From: Scybalosoma faecavium | GTDB lineage: Bacteria > Bacillota > Clostridia > Christensenellales > Christensenellaceae | DNA: 64,000 bases | Direction: 5' to 3' | Assembly (NCBI GenBank): GCA_018716135.1 | Contig: DVKG01000005.1 | Location: 1 to 64,000 of the forward strand | Shown here: piece by piece, positions 7,225 to 15,832 of the stretch | Layout: every line of letters begins with the position of its first letter | How positions within the stretch are numbered: the first letter of the stretch is position 1 | Notes under the pieces: model-generated | What the model was told of the DNA's origin: nothing | Databases searched by the model: none | The model's input: the letters and a program-made list of their open reading frames with translations, nothing else | Position numbers and translations under genes: made by a program

Positions 7225-8874
7225 TTACAATGCGCCTATAAACTCGTTGTATTTCTCGGTCAAGCCCACGTAAGCATCAAGAAGGCTCGCCATACCGTCT
7301 ATACGTTGCTTCGCTGCTTGATTTTTTACCGGCGTTATATTCCCGTTGCGGTCTGTCTGAACGCCTGTATTTGTCAAACACCATTTCAAGATCGGGTTAT
7401 TATTGTAAACAACCCGCTTTGCCTGTAAGTCTGCCCCTAACTGCTGCATAGGAAGGGAAAGCGTCTGCGCGCCCTGTCTGCATGGGATCATACTAAACCC
7501 GTTCGCTTTCATTTCCTCAACCCAATAACGGGCGCTCCATGCGTCATAGTAAACCCACGCCGGAACGATTTTATATTCCTGCGTCATTTCGATAAACCAC
7601 GCTGTAACGTCCCTATAATCAATCGTATTTCCGGCGCACGTCCGCAACAAACCACGATCGCGCCATTTGTCATACGGTATCTTTTCTTCAAGTACGCGCC
7701 TTTCGAGCGTTTCTTCCGGTATCCAATACATTTGCGTTACATACCGCTTTTCTGTTTCCTTGTCTACCATAAGCAGGGTAGCGCACGTAAGGTCAAGCGT
7801 TTTCGACAAATCCGCGCCGCCGATCGCAAACTTGTTCTTGAAGCGGGCAATATCAAAGGTTTCCAGATTTTCTATATCGTCAAGGGTAAGCCACGCCGTG
7901 CTTAACGTGTCTTTGACGTTGAATTCTTTGACAAGCAAGCCCCTAAGCTCGCTTGGGTTGTTCTGCGCGCGGGCAATTTTTGTTTTCAGATCGTCCAGCT
8001 TCTTGATTGTTCCTAATGCCGGATTAGCCTTTTGCCACGCTTCCGGCTGCGTCCATTCCTCGCGGCTGTCTAATTCATAGAGGATCGGCAAGAAGGTATC
8101 ATCTTTGAAAACGCCGTCAACGATATTGCAAGCCGTCGCATACATTTCATCAAAGATACATTCGCGCACCGTTCCCGCCGTCGTTATCATAATCAAGAGC
8201 GGCTGGCGGCGGGCGCTCTGCGACTGCTTCAAAACCTCATACAAATTGCGATCCTTCACGCCGTGCAATTCGTCTATTATGACGCAATGCGCGTTTAGCC
8301 CGTCCATACTCCCGCTATCCTTGCTCAACGCTTCAAAGCGGGAGAAGGTCGCCGCAAAATATAGATCGCCCTTGCGCTTTTTCAGCAATTCCCGAAGCTG
8401 GGCGCTCTGTTTTACCATGTTATAAGCTTCTTCAAAGATAAGCCGCGCTTGATCCCGCTTTGTCGCTGCGCTGTATATCTCTGCACCCGCTTCAAGATCG
8501 GCGACAAGCATATATAACGCAATGCCCGCCAGCATGGTGCTTTTACCATTCTTGCGGGCTACGTAGAACATAGCTTCGCGGTACTGCCGCAAGCCGGTTT
8601 CTTTATCGACGAAGCCGAAGAGCGCCGATATAAAAGCCTTTTGGAATAATTCAAGGGTTACGGGCTTTCCCGCCCATTCGCCTTTTGAGTGCTTGCAAAA
8701 CCGCTCTATAAATTCAATCGGGCGAAGTGCTTTCTTTTCGTCGAAGATATAGCGCCCGCCCGCTTCCGGCTGTTCGATCCGCCGCGCAAGCTGTTCATAT
8801 ACCTTCCTAACCCGCCGCGAAACAACGCATTTCCCGCCTTCAATCTCCTTCCAATACTCGGTAATGTAGTTCAC
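7225..8874 (-). CDS. Phage terminase large subunit
   Basis: A 549-residue DNA-packaging motor. The ATPase domain has a Walker A-like YVARKNGKST (residues ~104-113) and Walker B CVIIDELHG (~197-204), with TTAG as the coupling motif. The C-terminal nuclease domain begins near IGGADLSKTLDLT, whose Asp is a likely metal ligand. Length and motif spacing fit the HK97/Terminase_1 group. The gene starts 3 bases after the small terminase. It would package element DNA into the element's own heads. It lies after the capsid genes in transcription order, unlike most HK97-like phages, where terminases come first. Confidence 0.92.
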   Translation of the reverse strand: MNYITEYWKEIEGGKCVVSRRVRKVYEQLARRIEQPEAGGRYIFDEKKALRPIEFIERFCKHSKGEWAGKPVTLELFQKAFISALFGFVDKETGLRQYREAMFYVARKNGKSTMLAGIALYMLVADLEAGAEIYSAATKRDQARLIFEEAYNMVKQSAQLRELLKKRKGDLYFAATFSRFEALSKDSGSMDGLNAHCVIIDELHGVKDRNLYEVLKQSQSARRQPLLIMITTAGTVRECIFDEMYATACNIVDGVFKDDTFLPILYELDSREEWTQPEAWQKANPALGTIKKLDDLKTKIARAQNNPSELRGLLVKEFNVKDTLSTAWLTLDDIENLETFDIARFKNKFAIGGADLSKTLDLTCATLLMVDKETEKRYVTQMYWIPEETLERRVLEEKIPYDKWRDRGLLRTCAGNTIDYRDVTAWFIEMTQEYKIVPAWVYYDAWSARYWVEEMKANGFSMIPCRQGAQTLSLPMQQLGADLQAKRVVYNNNPILKWCLTNTGVQTDRNGNITPVKNQAAKQRIDGMASLLDAYVGLTEKYNEFIGAL

Positions 8875-8877
8875 GCC

Positions 8878-9246
8878 TTATCCCTGCTTTGTGATGAATT
8901 CCAGCACGTCGTTTTTCTTTTTTTCGTCCACTTCGGGCGGGGGAAGCAGATCGACAAGCTGTTTATACAACAGGCTGTAACGCTGGATCGTCGTATTATA
9001 TGACTTTAACGCTGGGCTTTCGCGGTCAAATTCCTGTACGCCCTGCTTGAAATGGTCGGTTGTGCCGTGTTCCTGTATCTGCACTTGCAAATCATCAAGA
9101 ACGCCCGCCATAAACGTAATGCGTTCTATGATTTCTTCACCTATGTGTTTGCGATCTGCCGGAACAAGCTTTAATATCCTGCGAAGCTTCCGCAAATCTT
9201 TCAATCTTTCTTTATCTCCCTTTACCGTCAAGCCAAAACACCCCAT
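8878..9246 (-). CDS. Probable terminase small subunit (P27-like)
   Basis: A 122-residue, highly charged helical protein just upstream of the large terminase (3-base gap). The C-terminal part, ALKSYNTTIQRYSLLYKQLVDLLP, resembles the last helices of P27-family small terminases, where NPALK-type stretches are followed by a long amphipathic helix. It would recognise the element's packaging site. The call rests partly on position; the DNA-binding N-terminal segment is not diagnostic by eye. Confidence 0.65.
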   Translation of the reverse strand: MGCFGLTVKGDKERLKDLRKLRRILKLVPADRKHIGEEIIERITFMAGVLDDLQVQIQEHGTTDHFKQGVQEFDRESPALKSYNTTIQRYSLLYKQLVDLLPPPEVDEKKKNDVLEFITKQG

Positions 9247-9343
9247 TTCAAAACCGCTGTGCCCGCTTTACCCCTCCCCTCATACGCGCGCCCTTAGAGG
9301 GGAAAGGTGGGGTTCCCCCCCGCCGGTGCTTTCCCTCCCCTTA

Positions 9344-10105
9344 TCATTGCGAAGTGGGGGGGATTGCGCCGCATTCCAGCGACTTGTTATATTTTTCAAA
9401 CCATTCTTTCGCTAACCTTTCGTATAGCGTCCTGTTCTTCCTGCTTGGATCGTCCTTGATCCGCTGTAAGCATTCCGGTAACGTCGCTTGCATTACGATA
9501 ACTTCCGCCCGCAATTCATCGGCAACCGCCTTCATTTCCCGCGCGTCCGCAATAGTGGTTACAACAAACGCGCGTTCCCATTTCCCGCGCCGCTCCGCTA
9601 TGATCTGATAAAGAAGTTCCCGAACCTCCAGCGCAACAGACAATACGGGCTTTCGGTCTGTATGCACGTTTCCCGCTTCGCCCGCTAATGCAGCGCAAAT
9701 ATAATCAAGGTCAACGACAAGATCGCATTCCCCTTTATGCTCCGCTACATAGGTTGTTTTCCCGCTCGCCGGACTGCCGCATATAAGAAACACATTCGCT
9801 TGCTTTATCAAGTTGCCCTCTTCATCGAAGGCAACCCCGTTCCGCCTTGCTTCACCGCCGCGCTTCTTCAAATCCTGCGCGTGTTCCTGTGCATGGCACT
9901 TTTCGCATACTGCTTTCAGATTATCCCAATTCAGCGTTATTTCCGGATTGTTCACGTTCCACGGCTTTATGTAGGTAATATGGTGGACTACGGAAGCCGC
10001 CCCGCCACAATCTTCGCAAATATAATGCTTACTCTGTAAATAAGCTTCGCGCGTCCTGCGCCATGCTGGACTGTCATAGAACGCCCTCGCGTAGTCCTTC
10101 GCCAT
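9344..10105 (-). CDS. HNH endonuclease fused to a P-loop kinase-like domain
   Basis: A 253-residue protein with two parts. Residues ~30-80 form an HNH nuclease with two zinc pairs (CEDC and CEKCH), the HHI motif and the conserved Asn and His of NWDNLKAVCEKCHAQEH. Residues ~105-240 form a P-loop domain with CGSPASGKTTYV and a DLDYI acidic motif, like zeta-toxin/AAA_33 kinases. Phage HNH proteins next to terminases are needed for cutting and packaging. The fused kinase-like part is unusual; its substrate is unknown. It overlaps nothing and lies 3 bases after the connector gene. A 97-base C-rich gap separates it from the small terminase. Confidence 0.82.
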   Translation of the reverse strand: MAKDYARAFYDSPAWRRTREAYLQSKHYICEDCGGAASVVHHITYIKPWNVNNPEITLNWDNLKAVCEKCHAQEHAQDLKKRGGEARRNGVAFDEEGNLIKQANVFLICGSPASGKTTYVAEHKGECDLVVDLDYICAALAGEAGNVHTDRKPVLSVALEVRELLYQIIAERRGKWERAFVVTTIADAREMKAVADELRAEVIVMQATLPECLQRIKDDPSRKNRTLYERLAKEWFEKYNKSLECGAIPPTSQ

Positions 10106-10108
10106 ATC

Positions 10109-10381
10109 TTAACCCCTTTCCGCTTTCAGTTGAAGCGTCTTTAACAGGCTGTCTATTGTCCGCTGTATCTTTTCAGCGTCCACCCGCTCCGCGTTATACC
10201 AAAGGATCAACAGGAATTTTCCCGCCGTATCCGCTAACGGCTCTTGCGCTTGCTGTTCTGCCGTTACCCCTGTGCAAAGTTCGATATAATCCGGAATGGC
10301 GTTTAACAAGCCCGTTATAATATCGTCGTTGTCCGTGCCGTCCAGCCGCAAAGCTTCCCTTGCGTCCTCTAAACTAAGCAT
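10109..10381 (-). CDS. Head-tail connector protein (gp6-like)
   Basis: A 90-residue helical protein starting MLSLEDAREALRLDGTDNDDIITGLLNAIPDYIELCTG. This helical opening (LEDARxxLRxDxxDDDxxI) is characteristic of HK97 gp6-like connectors, which form the ring below the portal. It sits 15 bases after the capsid gene, the usual place for a connector. Confidence 0.82.
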   Translation of the reverse strand: MLSLEDAREALRLDGTDNDDIITGLLNAIPDYIELCTGVTAEQQAQEPLADTAGKFLLILWYNAERVDAEKIQRTIDSLLKTLQLKAERG

Positions 10382-10396
10382 TGCACCCGCTCCCCG

Positions 10397-11641
10397 TTAC
10401 GCCGTCGCGCGTGTCAGCTTTACGAACGCTTCTTCTACAATGGGCTTGCAATCGGCAACCGCCATTGCGCGGTAATCAATAAGCCCTTTCTTGAAGCTGC
10501 TTTCGCGGGAAGCTTCGATCGTGATACCCTCGGGCATATTGTAGCCCATGTAATTGAAGTTGCCGAAAATGATTGTTTCAGCCGGAAGGTAATCATCTAC
10601 CACAACGGGGAAGCCCAAAATTTTGCCGATTGTTTCAGCCTTCGGATCAGCAATGAAGATCGGGCGCTTGTTCGCGTCTACAAGTCCATAGAACAGGCTG
10701 TAAAGCGTCGCGTTATTCATAGCCCAGCAAGCGCCGTTAGCATACCCGCGCTTCAATGCGGCGACAACCTTTACAACATCGGCATAAGCAAGCCCGTCCG
10801 TCTTGCTGAAAGTGAAAGCGTTGGTGTTTGCCGTCCACGAAATACCTTCCAGAACGCCCGTGCCCTCCGAAGTACCCGTGCCGTTTACAAGGGCGTTCGC
10901 GATACAAGCCATTACGCAATTAGAAAGCTCTTCCACAAGATAGCTTTCAAATGCCGCAATGCTCATTGCCTGTACCTTCACGCTGATAGAAAGCACCTTC
11001 ATAATTTCGTACCCGTCAAAAGTGATGGTTGCGACGGAAGGTGCAACGCTGTCAACCGCCGCGCCCTCGGTATGCCAGCTTGCGGCGGTCAAAGGCGTTC
11101 CCACGGGAATAGCGATTTTCGACGGTGCGTTGAAGCTTCTGCAAACGCTCATAATTCCGCCCATATCACGGGCTTTGCTGATAACCTCGTTAAGCGTCTG
11201 CGTAGGAAGAACCGCCGCCGCGCTTGTTCCGGTTGCGAAAGCGTCCGCCCGCTGCTCGCTCATAGCGCGGTTAAAAGCCGCTTCCTCAAAGCTGTTCAGC
11301 TTGCGCCCCAGCAGCTTTTTCATAAAGGCGCTTCGGTATTCTGCGCTGTTAAGCACGTCGCCTTCGGTAGCGTCATAGCTTGCGCGGCGCTCAAAGGTCA
11401 TACCCGCTCCGGAAATTGGATTGAAGCCGCTGCCGCCTGTCTGCCCGCCGTTTCCGGCGCTGCGCTGCTTGATGTTCTCTTTCGCCTGTGCCAGCCCGTC
11501 AAGTTCGATGTTCAGCGCGTCCACGTCTGCGCCCGCGTCGGTTGAAATGGTGTTTTTGATCTCCGCCGCCCTGCGCTCGATTTCCTCCAGCGTAGAAGTG
11601 CGGTAGTGGTTGAAAGCTTCTGCAATGGTTTTGAATTTCAT
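10397..11641 (-). CDS. HK97-family major capsid protein
   Basis: A 414-residue protein. The first ~110 residues are charged and helical, a delta-domain scaffold (residues ~15-60 look like coiled coil) removed by the protease. The core from about residue 120 shows ISKARDMGGIMSVCRSF, a P-domain with FESYLVEELSNCVMACIANALVNGTG, and a C-terminal GFPVVVDDYLPAETIIFGNF block typical of the HK97 fold. It lies 2 bases after a small unknown gene and downstream of the protease. The element therefore makes its own shell rather than stealing one. Confidence 0.92.
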   Translation of the reverse strand: MKFKTIAEAFNHYRTSTLEEIERRAAEIKNTISTDAGADVDALNIELDGLAQAKENIKQRSAGNGGQTGGSGFNPISGAGMTFERRASYDATEGDVLNSAEYRSAFMKKLLGRKLNSFEEAAFNRAMSEQRADAFATGTSAAAVLPTQTLNEVISKARDMGGIMSVCRSFNAPSKIAIPVGTPLTAASWHTEGAAVDSVAPSVATITFDGYEIMKVLSISVKVQAMSIAAFESYLVEELSNCVMACIANALVNGTGTSEGTGVLEGISWTANTNAFTFSKTDGLAYADVVKVVAALKRGYANGACWAMNNATLYSLFYGLVDANKRPIFIADPKAETIGKILGFPVVVDDYLPAETIIFGNFNYMGYNMPEGITIEASRESSFKKGLIDYRAMAVADCKPIVEEAFVKLTRATA

Positions 11642-11643
11642 TG

Positions 11644-11904
11644 TTATTTTCCTCCCCGTTTAATGGTGATAATGGCGTTTGCCGTATCGGTGATCTGTTT
11701 TGCGAAAGCAAGATATTCACTTCTTGCCGATTTCGGGTTGCTGCTGCCGTCATAGCCGGAAGCGATCTTCTCTTGTTCCCGCTCCAAAATTTCTAATTGA
11801 GCATATAGCCGATCTGTAAGGGAACGGCGGCGCTTTTTTTCCGGTTCCTGCTTCGGCGCTTCGTTTTCCTGCGCCGCTTCGGTGTTCATTTTCTCTTCGT
11901 CCAT
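11644..11904 (-). CDS. Small charged protein between protease and capsid genes
   Basis: An 86-residue, strongly charged protein (many Glu, Lys and Arg). The N-terminal stretch EEKMNTEAAQENEAPKQEPE is probably disordered, followed by helices. It is tightly packed between the protease and capsid genes. Position suggests a scaffold or assembly helper, but I do not recognise it. Confidence 0.6.
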   Translation of the reverse strand: MDEEKMNTEAAQENEAPKQEPEKKRRRSLTDRLYAQLEILEREQEKIASGYDGSSNPKSARSEYLAFAKQITDTANAIITIKRGGK

Positions 11905-11908
11905 CGTG

Positions 11909-12481
11909 TTAAACCTCTTTCATCAAGATTTTGTTTGCCTTAATAATCGCCGCTGCCTTCTTCTGCTCGGAAGCCGCCGCGCTGAAAGCGGATCGCGCTT
12001 CAACGCTTGTTTGCGGGTAAGCGGGGAAGGGAACGACGCTGATTTCATACACTTTTTCGATCGTGAAAATCGTTCGCGTATTGGTCGCCGCGTCGTAACT
12101 GTCGCCGCCTTCCGGTACTTTGAAGGCGAATGACATTCCGGAAAGGTCGCCGCGCTGTACTGCCGTATAGACGCTTCGCGCTTCCTCGGTGTCGGGTAAT
12201 TCTGCAACCATCTTCAACCCTGCCGGATCAATCGTAAGTTGCATTGTCTTTGGTGTCCTTGCAAGCGGCACTTTGTTCAAGTCGTGATTGTAGAACAACC
12301 GCGCGTCGGATAAATCCGCATGATCCAGCGCGCCCGCTCGGATAATTTCGATATACGATCCTGCCGGATCGCCTATCTTGGTAGGCTGATCGTAAACGAT
12401 CGGTCTGCCCTCTAATCTAAGGGCTTTTGAAGCGTCTGCCGCCGCTGCCGCCCTTATTTCGCATACTCTAATTTCTTTCAT
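11909..12481 (-). CDS. HK97-family prohead protease
   Basis: A 190-residue serine protease that trims the capsid scaffold region during head maturation. It shows LEGRPIVYDQPTKIGD, then LFYNHDLNKVPLART with the likely catalytic His, and GDLSGMSFAFKVPEGGDSY with the catalytic Ser, the usual order in the U35 family. Its start overlaps the preceding unknown gene by 14 bases. Together with portal and capsid it completes a head-assembly module. Confidence 0.9.
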   Translation of the reverse strand: MKEIRVCEIRAAAAADASKALRLEGRPIVYDQPTKIGDPAGSYIEIIRAGALDHADLSDARLFYNHDLNKVPLARTPKTMQLTIDPAGLKMVAELPDTEEARSVYTAVQRGDLSGMSFAFKVPEGGDSYDAATNTRTIFTIEKVYEISVVPFPAYPQTSVEARSAFSAAASEQKKAAAIIKANKILMKEV

Positions 12482-12785
12482 TCCCGCTGTCCTCCGTTTC
12501 CGTGATATGTTCGCTTGCGATAATGGTTAAGTCAAGCCATTCTTTGAACAGCGCGTAAAGCTGTATGGGGATAAAGCCGTTTTGCTCCGGATCAAATACC
12601 GCCATTGTGCCAGCCGGTATGTAATCTTCTTCCGGCGTTTCCGGTATCCCGCTTATATCCCGACGCATAAAACCCGCTATTCCGGAAAGGTCGCCCGCTT
12701 TTGCATACAGCGGAATAAACGGGAATTCGTCTGTTTTGTTGTCCTTCGTCCCCATAAGCATTACTTGTATATAGCGGTCATTCAT
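12468..12785 (-). CDS. Unknown protein between portal and protease genes
   Basis: A 105-residue protein beginning MNDRYIQVMLMGTKDNKTDEFPFIPLYAKAGD. The start at 12785 overlaps the portal stop by 8 bases and has GGGGGCGG upstream; the longer frame is rejected. It is rich in Pro and acidic residues. I do not recognise it. Position suggests a minor head or assembly protein. Confidence 0.6.
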   Translation of the reverse strand: MNDRYIQVMLMGTKDNKTDEFPFIPLYAKAGDLSGIAGFMRRDISGIPETPEEDYIPAGTMAVFDPEQNGFIPIQLYALFKEWLDLTIIASEHITETEDSGNERN

Positions 12786-14028
12786 TGTCTGCCGCCCCCT
12801 TTCCCTCTCCGGAAGCCGCCGAAAGCACGGCGGGCGCTTTCGCCCTTGCAAGCTGGTATTCCTCCGCTTTGTCTGCGTCTACGTAATTAAGCGACTGTAT
12901 GCGCCTGTCGCCGTTTTCGACGCTCGGAAGATTGAGAATTTCCAAAGCTTGGTTTACCGTAAGTAAGCCCATCGGCATAAATTCGCGGATAATATTTACC
13001 TTCGTTGCGTTGCTGGTGAATTGCAGCCGCCCGCTTTCAAACATAATGGAGTTGCCGAAGGCGCGTTCCCTGTCGTTGAACAGCTTGCGGGTAAATTCAA
13101 GGCTTAATTGCAGGGAAAGCGGTTCTATGGTGCTTTCGTAAAACGCCGCCCATTGATCTTCGTTGTAGCTGCTGTTTACGATTGCTTCTGATACGCCTAA
13201 ATAGTTGTAAATCTTATCCTTTACCGCTTGCATTTGCTTTTCGTCTATGGAATAGGGCTTATTGTCAAGCGGGATATATTCCGAACCGCTATCAATCGCC
13301 GCCACGCCGCCGTTGTTCGTAACGTCAAGATAGTCTTTTACGAAGTTATCTTTGATCTGCTTTAACATTTCCGGACTTGCTATCTGCGTCCGGCGCAAAA
13401 TACCGCGAAGGCTTGCGCCGCTCTTGATCGCGGATATGATACCTTCGTTCTGTGTATGCGCTAACTGCAAAGCAGGGGAAAGCGCGTCGTTCGGATCGCC
13501 TAAAATACCGTTGCCGTTGAAATTGCGGCGAAGATGGATTATCTCGGAATAGGGCAAAAGCGTTTCTTCTCCGCCCGAAAAAATGAAGCGCACATAGAGA
13601 ACGCCGCCCGCGTCGCTCATAAATTCAGCGTGAACAGGGTTAAGCGGGAATACGGCGGCAAGCTGCCCGCGTTCGTCCCGCTGCATGTATGCAAAGGCGT
13701 TGTTATACAAGTAATAGTGGGTAATCAGCTTATACAGCATATCAAACGCGCTCATATACGGGTTAGGCTCAATCTGCAAAATACGGTTAATCCTGCAATC
13801 GCCCTCCGCCCGCTCATGGTTGCGGTATTTGATAATGTGCGATCCCTTCATTTTCGCCGCGTTGCGGGCGATCGCGTCAACAGCGCTCCGGTAAATATCG
13901 TTGCTGTAAGCGTCCCCGCTCCACGCCGCAAACGAATTCCCGCCGCCGATAATCTCCGCGCGGGTAACCCCACTTTCCGGCGGCTTTGCCTTCCCGAAAA
14001 TCCGTTGAAAAATGCTTATTCTTCCCAT
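12778..14028 (-). CDS. HK97-family phage portal protein
   Basis: A 416-residue portal that forms the DNA entry vertex. Recognisable blocks are SAVDAIARNAAKM near residue 48, DMLYKLITHYYLYNNAFAY, a LRGILRR segment and YLGVSEAIVNSSYNEDQWAAFYESTIEPL, which is the classic portal stem/wing region. Its start overlaps the neck-protein stop by 13 bases. The C-terminal tail after ~390 is low-complexity. All these fit an intact gene. Confidence 0.93.
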   Translation of the reverse strand: MGRISIFQRIFGKAKPPESGVTRAEIIGGGNSFAAWSGDAYSNDIYRSAVDAIARNAAKMKGSHIIKYRNHERAEGDCRINRILQIEPNPYMSAFDMLYKLITHYYLYNNAFAYMQRDERGQLAAVFPLNPVHAEFMSDAGGVLYVRFIFSGGEETLLPYSEIIHLRRNFNGNGILGDPNDALSPALQLAHTQNEGIISAIKSGASLRGILRRTQIASPEMLKQIKDNFVKDYLDVTNNGGVAAIDSGSEYIPLDNKPYSIDEKQMQAVKDKIYNYLGVSEAIVNSSYNEDQWAAFYESTIEPLSLQLSLEFTRKLFNDRERAFGNSIMFESGRLQFTSNATKVNIIREFMPMGLLTVNQALEILNLPSVENGDRRIQSLNYVDADKAEEYQLARAKAPAVLSAASGEGKGAADNE

Positions 14029-14450
14029 TCTCCCGCGCCCCCTCCTGCTTTCGACAGTTCTTCTTCAAACACTTCTCGCATACGCTGTATTGCCTTGCTT
14101 CCGCCGCGTTCATCGGCAAGGGTTTTCCACGGGCGCGCTGGGTGCTTTGAATTTCCCAATTCGTACACATACGCTTTTATTGCGTTCGGTACGCCGTGCC
14201 TGTCGTATCCGGTGGGCGAAACGGTAACATACTTTGCGCCGCCCGCCTTCTTGATCTTGCCGGATTTAATCGACTTGATAAGATCGCCGGTATCCTTGAT
14301 CTTGTATTCCTTCAAGGCGGCTTTCATTTCCTCGCGCATAACCTTTGCACCGGCATATAACATATGGTTTACCGTGCCTTCAACCTTCGCCCCGCGTTCT
14401 TTCAACTGATCGCGTATCACGTCCAGCCCTGTTACTTTGAATTGCGCCAT
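14016..14450 (-). CDS. HK97 gp10-like neck / tail-completion protein
   Basis: A 144-residue protein, start ATG 14450 (MAQFKVTGLDVIRDQLKERG). It has the family pattern of an N-terminal amphipathic helix followed by LYAGAKVMREEMKAALKEYKIKDTGDLIKSI and a C-terminal YVYELGNSKHPARPWK. These proteins join head to tail. Normally the gene follows the connector genes; here it is the first structural gene of the operon. The extended frame upstream of 14450 is not used because it overlaps another coding frame and a noncoding stretch. Confidence 0.78.
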   Translation of the reverse strand: MAQFKVTGLDVIRDQLKERGAKVEGTVNHMLYAGAKVMREEMKAALKEYKIKDTGDLIKSIKSGKIKKAGGAKYVTVSPTGYDRHGVPNAIKAYVYELGNSKHPARPWKTLADERGGSKAIQRMREVFEEELSKAGGGAGEWEE

Positions 14451-14562
14451 ACCGCCGCCCCCTTTCCTGTTCTTCCTGCTCGTTCCTCTGTTCAATCTCG
14501 CAATCGCAAGTTTCCGAAGGATCAAGGTTGCTCCCGCAATGCGGGCAAGTCCTATAATACAC
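14380..14562 (-). CDS. Small zinc-ribbon-like protein overlapping the neck gene
   Basis: A 60-residue frame from a GTG with GGGAG upstream. It opens MYYRTCPHCGSNLDPSETCDCE: CPHCG and CDC would bind one zinc, and the rest is a very charged Gln/Glu/Arg tail. Short proteins with a CxxCGxxLDPxExCDC start are common in Clostridia phages. It overlaps the neck gene by 71 bases in another frame. The first half looks real, the tail less so. Confidence 0.5.
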   Translation of the reverse strand: MYYRTCPHCGSNLDPSETCDCEIEQRNEQEEQERGRRYGAIQSNRAGRDTRSVERTRGEG

Positions 14563-14943
14563 TTCCGCTTTCTCCCTTCACGCTTAATAATGCCCGTTGC
14601 TTTCTCCCACCCCTCCGCCCCTCCCGCTGGGAGGGGGACAGGCTCAAAGGAATTGAATTGCTGCAAACAGGCGCGCTGATCGTCCGTTGAATACGCCTAT
14701 ATGATTTTTGTTATCCCCGTCGCCGCCCTGTTCCTATCACTCCGGCAACTCACCGTAAAGAGGCTTTCGCGGCATATCCTCGCGCCGCTCTGCGCCGCTC
14801 CGGTATTCCACGTTCCTCTTGACGGCTCGCCGCCTTCGTGATCTTTGAGAAACAGGCGACGGGGAATTGAACAAAAATCTTATCTTATCGGCTTTGGTTG
14901 CCTAACCTTACACATTTACAAGGCGTTCCACGCTGATTATCAA
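14563..14943. other. Noncoding gap with a long-range inverted repeat, possible origin
   Basis: The only large gene-free stretch in the element operon. CCCCGTCGCC at 14715-14724 is matched by GGCGACGGGG at 14855-14864, enclosing ~130 bases that can fold further. A short hairpin GCTGATT-ATC-AATCAGC overlaps the end of the Rep gene. Position directly downstream of an HUH Rep makes a replication origin possible; a structured RNA is the other option. No typical nick-site motif was recognised. Confidence 0.4.
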
Positions 14944-15705
14944 TCAGCATTTTAGAACCCGCTTCCGCCCGCTTCTCGGCGACGCGGTTTCGTCCTCTTC
15001 GCCTTTTACATACTTAAAGTTCATATACCCGTATGGCGTTATCTTTGCCGATACAAGTTTATAGCCCTTCGGCGGTTTCGGCGGCTTGCTTTCGGAATAG
15101 GTGCGCTTTACCTCGGTTGCTTCCTCTACTTCCGGTTCGCGCAAATTCCGCGTTCCCTTGTAATGGCGCGCGCCCTGTTCCGGCTCCCAATGGTCGAAAA
15201 GGTAATTTGCAAGCCCTGTGTAATCCTGCCCGTGATCTACGCCGTTATAGTAGTTGTGTTCCCGCAAGTGCTCGATCCGTGCAACCTTTCCGGCGTTCCA
15301 TTTCTCCCGTATTTGCTCTTCTGTAATACCGTTTACGATCATGTGAAAGTGAATACGGCTTGTTCTCTTCCCGAACCCTTTTGAAAGAACGGCTTGCATA
15401 TCTGGATTAAGCCGCCGCAAGCGCCGCCAGAACGGGTTTATAATTGCGTCCGCTTCCTCGTATGTATGCGCTTCGTTTTCGCGGTCAAGCGTCAGCGTGA
15501 TATATAGCGACTGCGGGGAAAACGTCGCATTTACCTTCCGCGCAAAATTGCGGCGGGCGATCTGCCTTTTGAATTCCTCGTATTCCTCTTTGCTGCTAAA
15601 TCGCGGGCGCGGCTCGTATCTGCCCGCGTCCTTTACTCGCTCCGGCACGGTGTAAACCTCCTGTTCGCATACACTCCCCGCGAAAATGCGGCGTTTTGCT
15701 CTCAT
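14944..15705 (-). CDS. Rolling-circle replication protein, HUH endonuclease
   Basis: A 253-residue protein. Motif 2 is RIHFHMIVNG, with the HUH pair His119/His121, and the likely catalytic tyrosine is Tyr168 in GLANYLFDHW. The strand before, LYITLTLDREN, is the usual first core strand. This matches REP ORF2/G2P-type Rep proteins that nick an origin and start rolling-circle synthesis. Start 15705 is preferred to 15741 because AGGAGG lies 8 bases upstream. The C-terminal third is basic and perhaps disordered. Tailed-phage satellites more often carry primase-type replication genes, so this type is notable. Confidence 0.82.
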   Translation of the reverse strand: MRAKRRIFAGSVCEQEVYTVPERVKDAGRYEPRPRFSSKEEYEEFKRQIARRNFARKVNATFSPQSLYITLTLDRENEAHTYEEADAIINPFWRRLRRLNPDMQAVLSKGFGKRTSRIHFHMIVNGITEEQIREKWNAGKVARIEHLREHNYYNGVDHGQDYTGLANYLFDHWEPEQGARHYKGTRNLREPEVEEATEVKRTYSESKPPKPPKGYKLVSAKITPYGYMNFKYVKGEEDETASPRSGRKRVLKC

Positions 15706-15832
15706 TTTTTCGACCTCCTGCATTGACAAGAAGCCGCACAAATGCTATACTATATATGGTTATATGTTGCATTTGTGCAGCTACTTAACGTTCATCGGTT
15801 GCCGCCGATGGGCGTTATTTTTTTGTCTGTTT

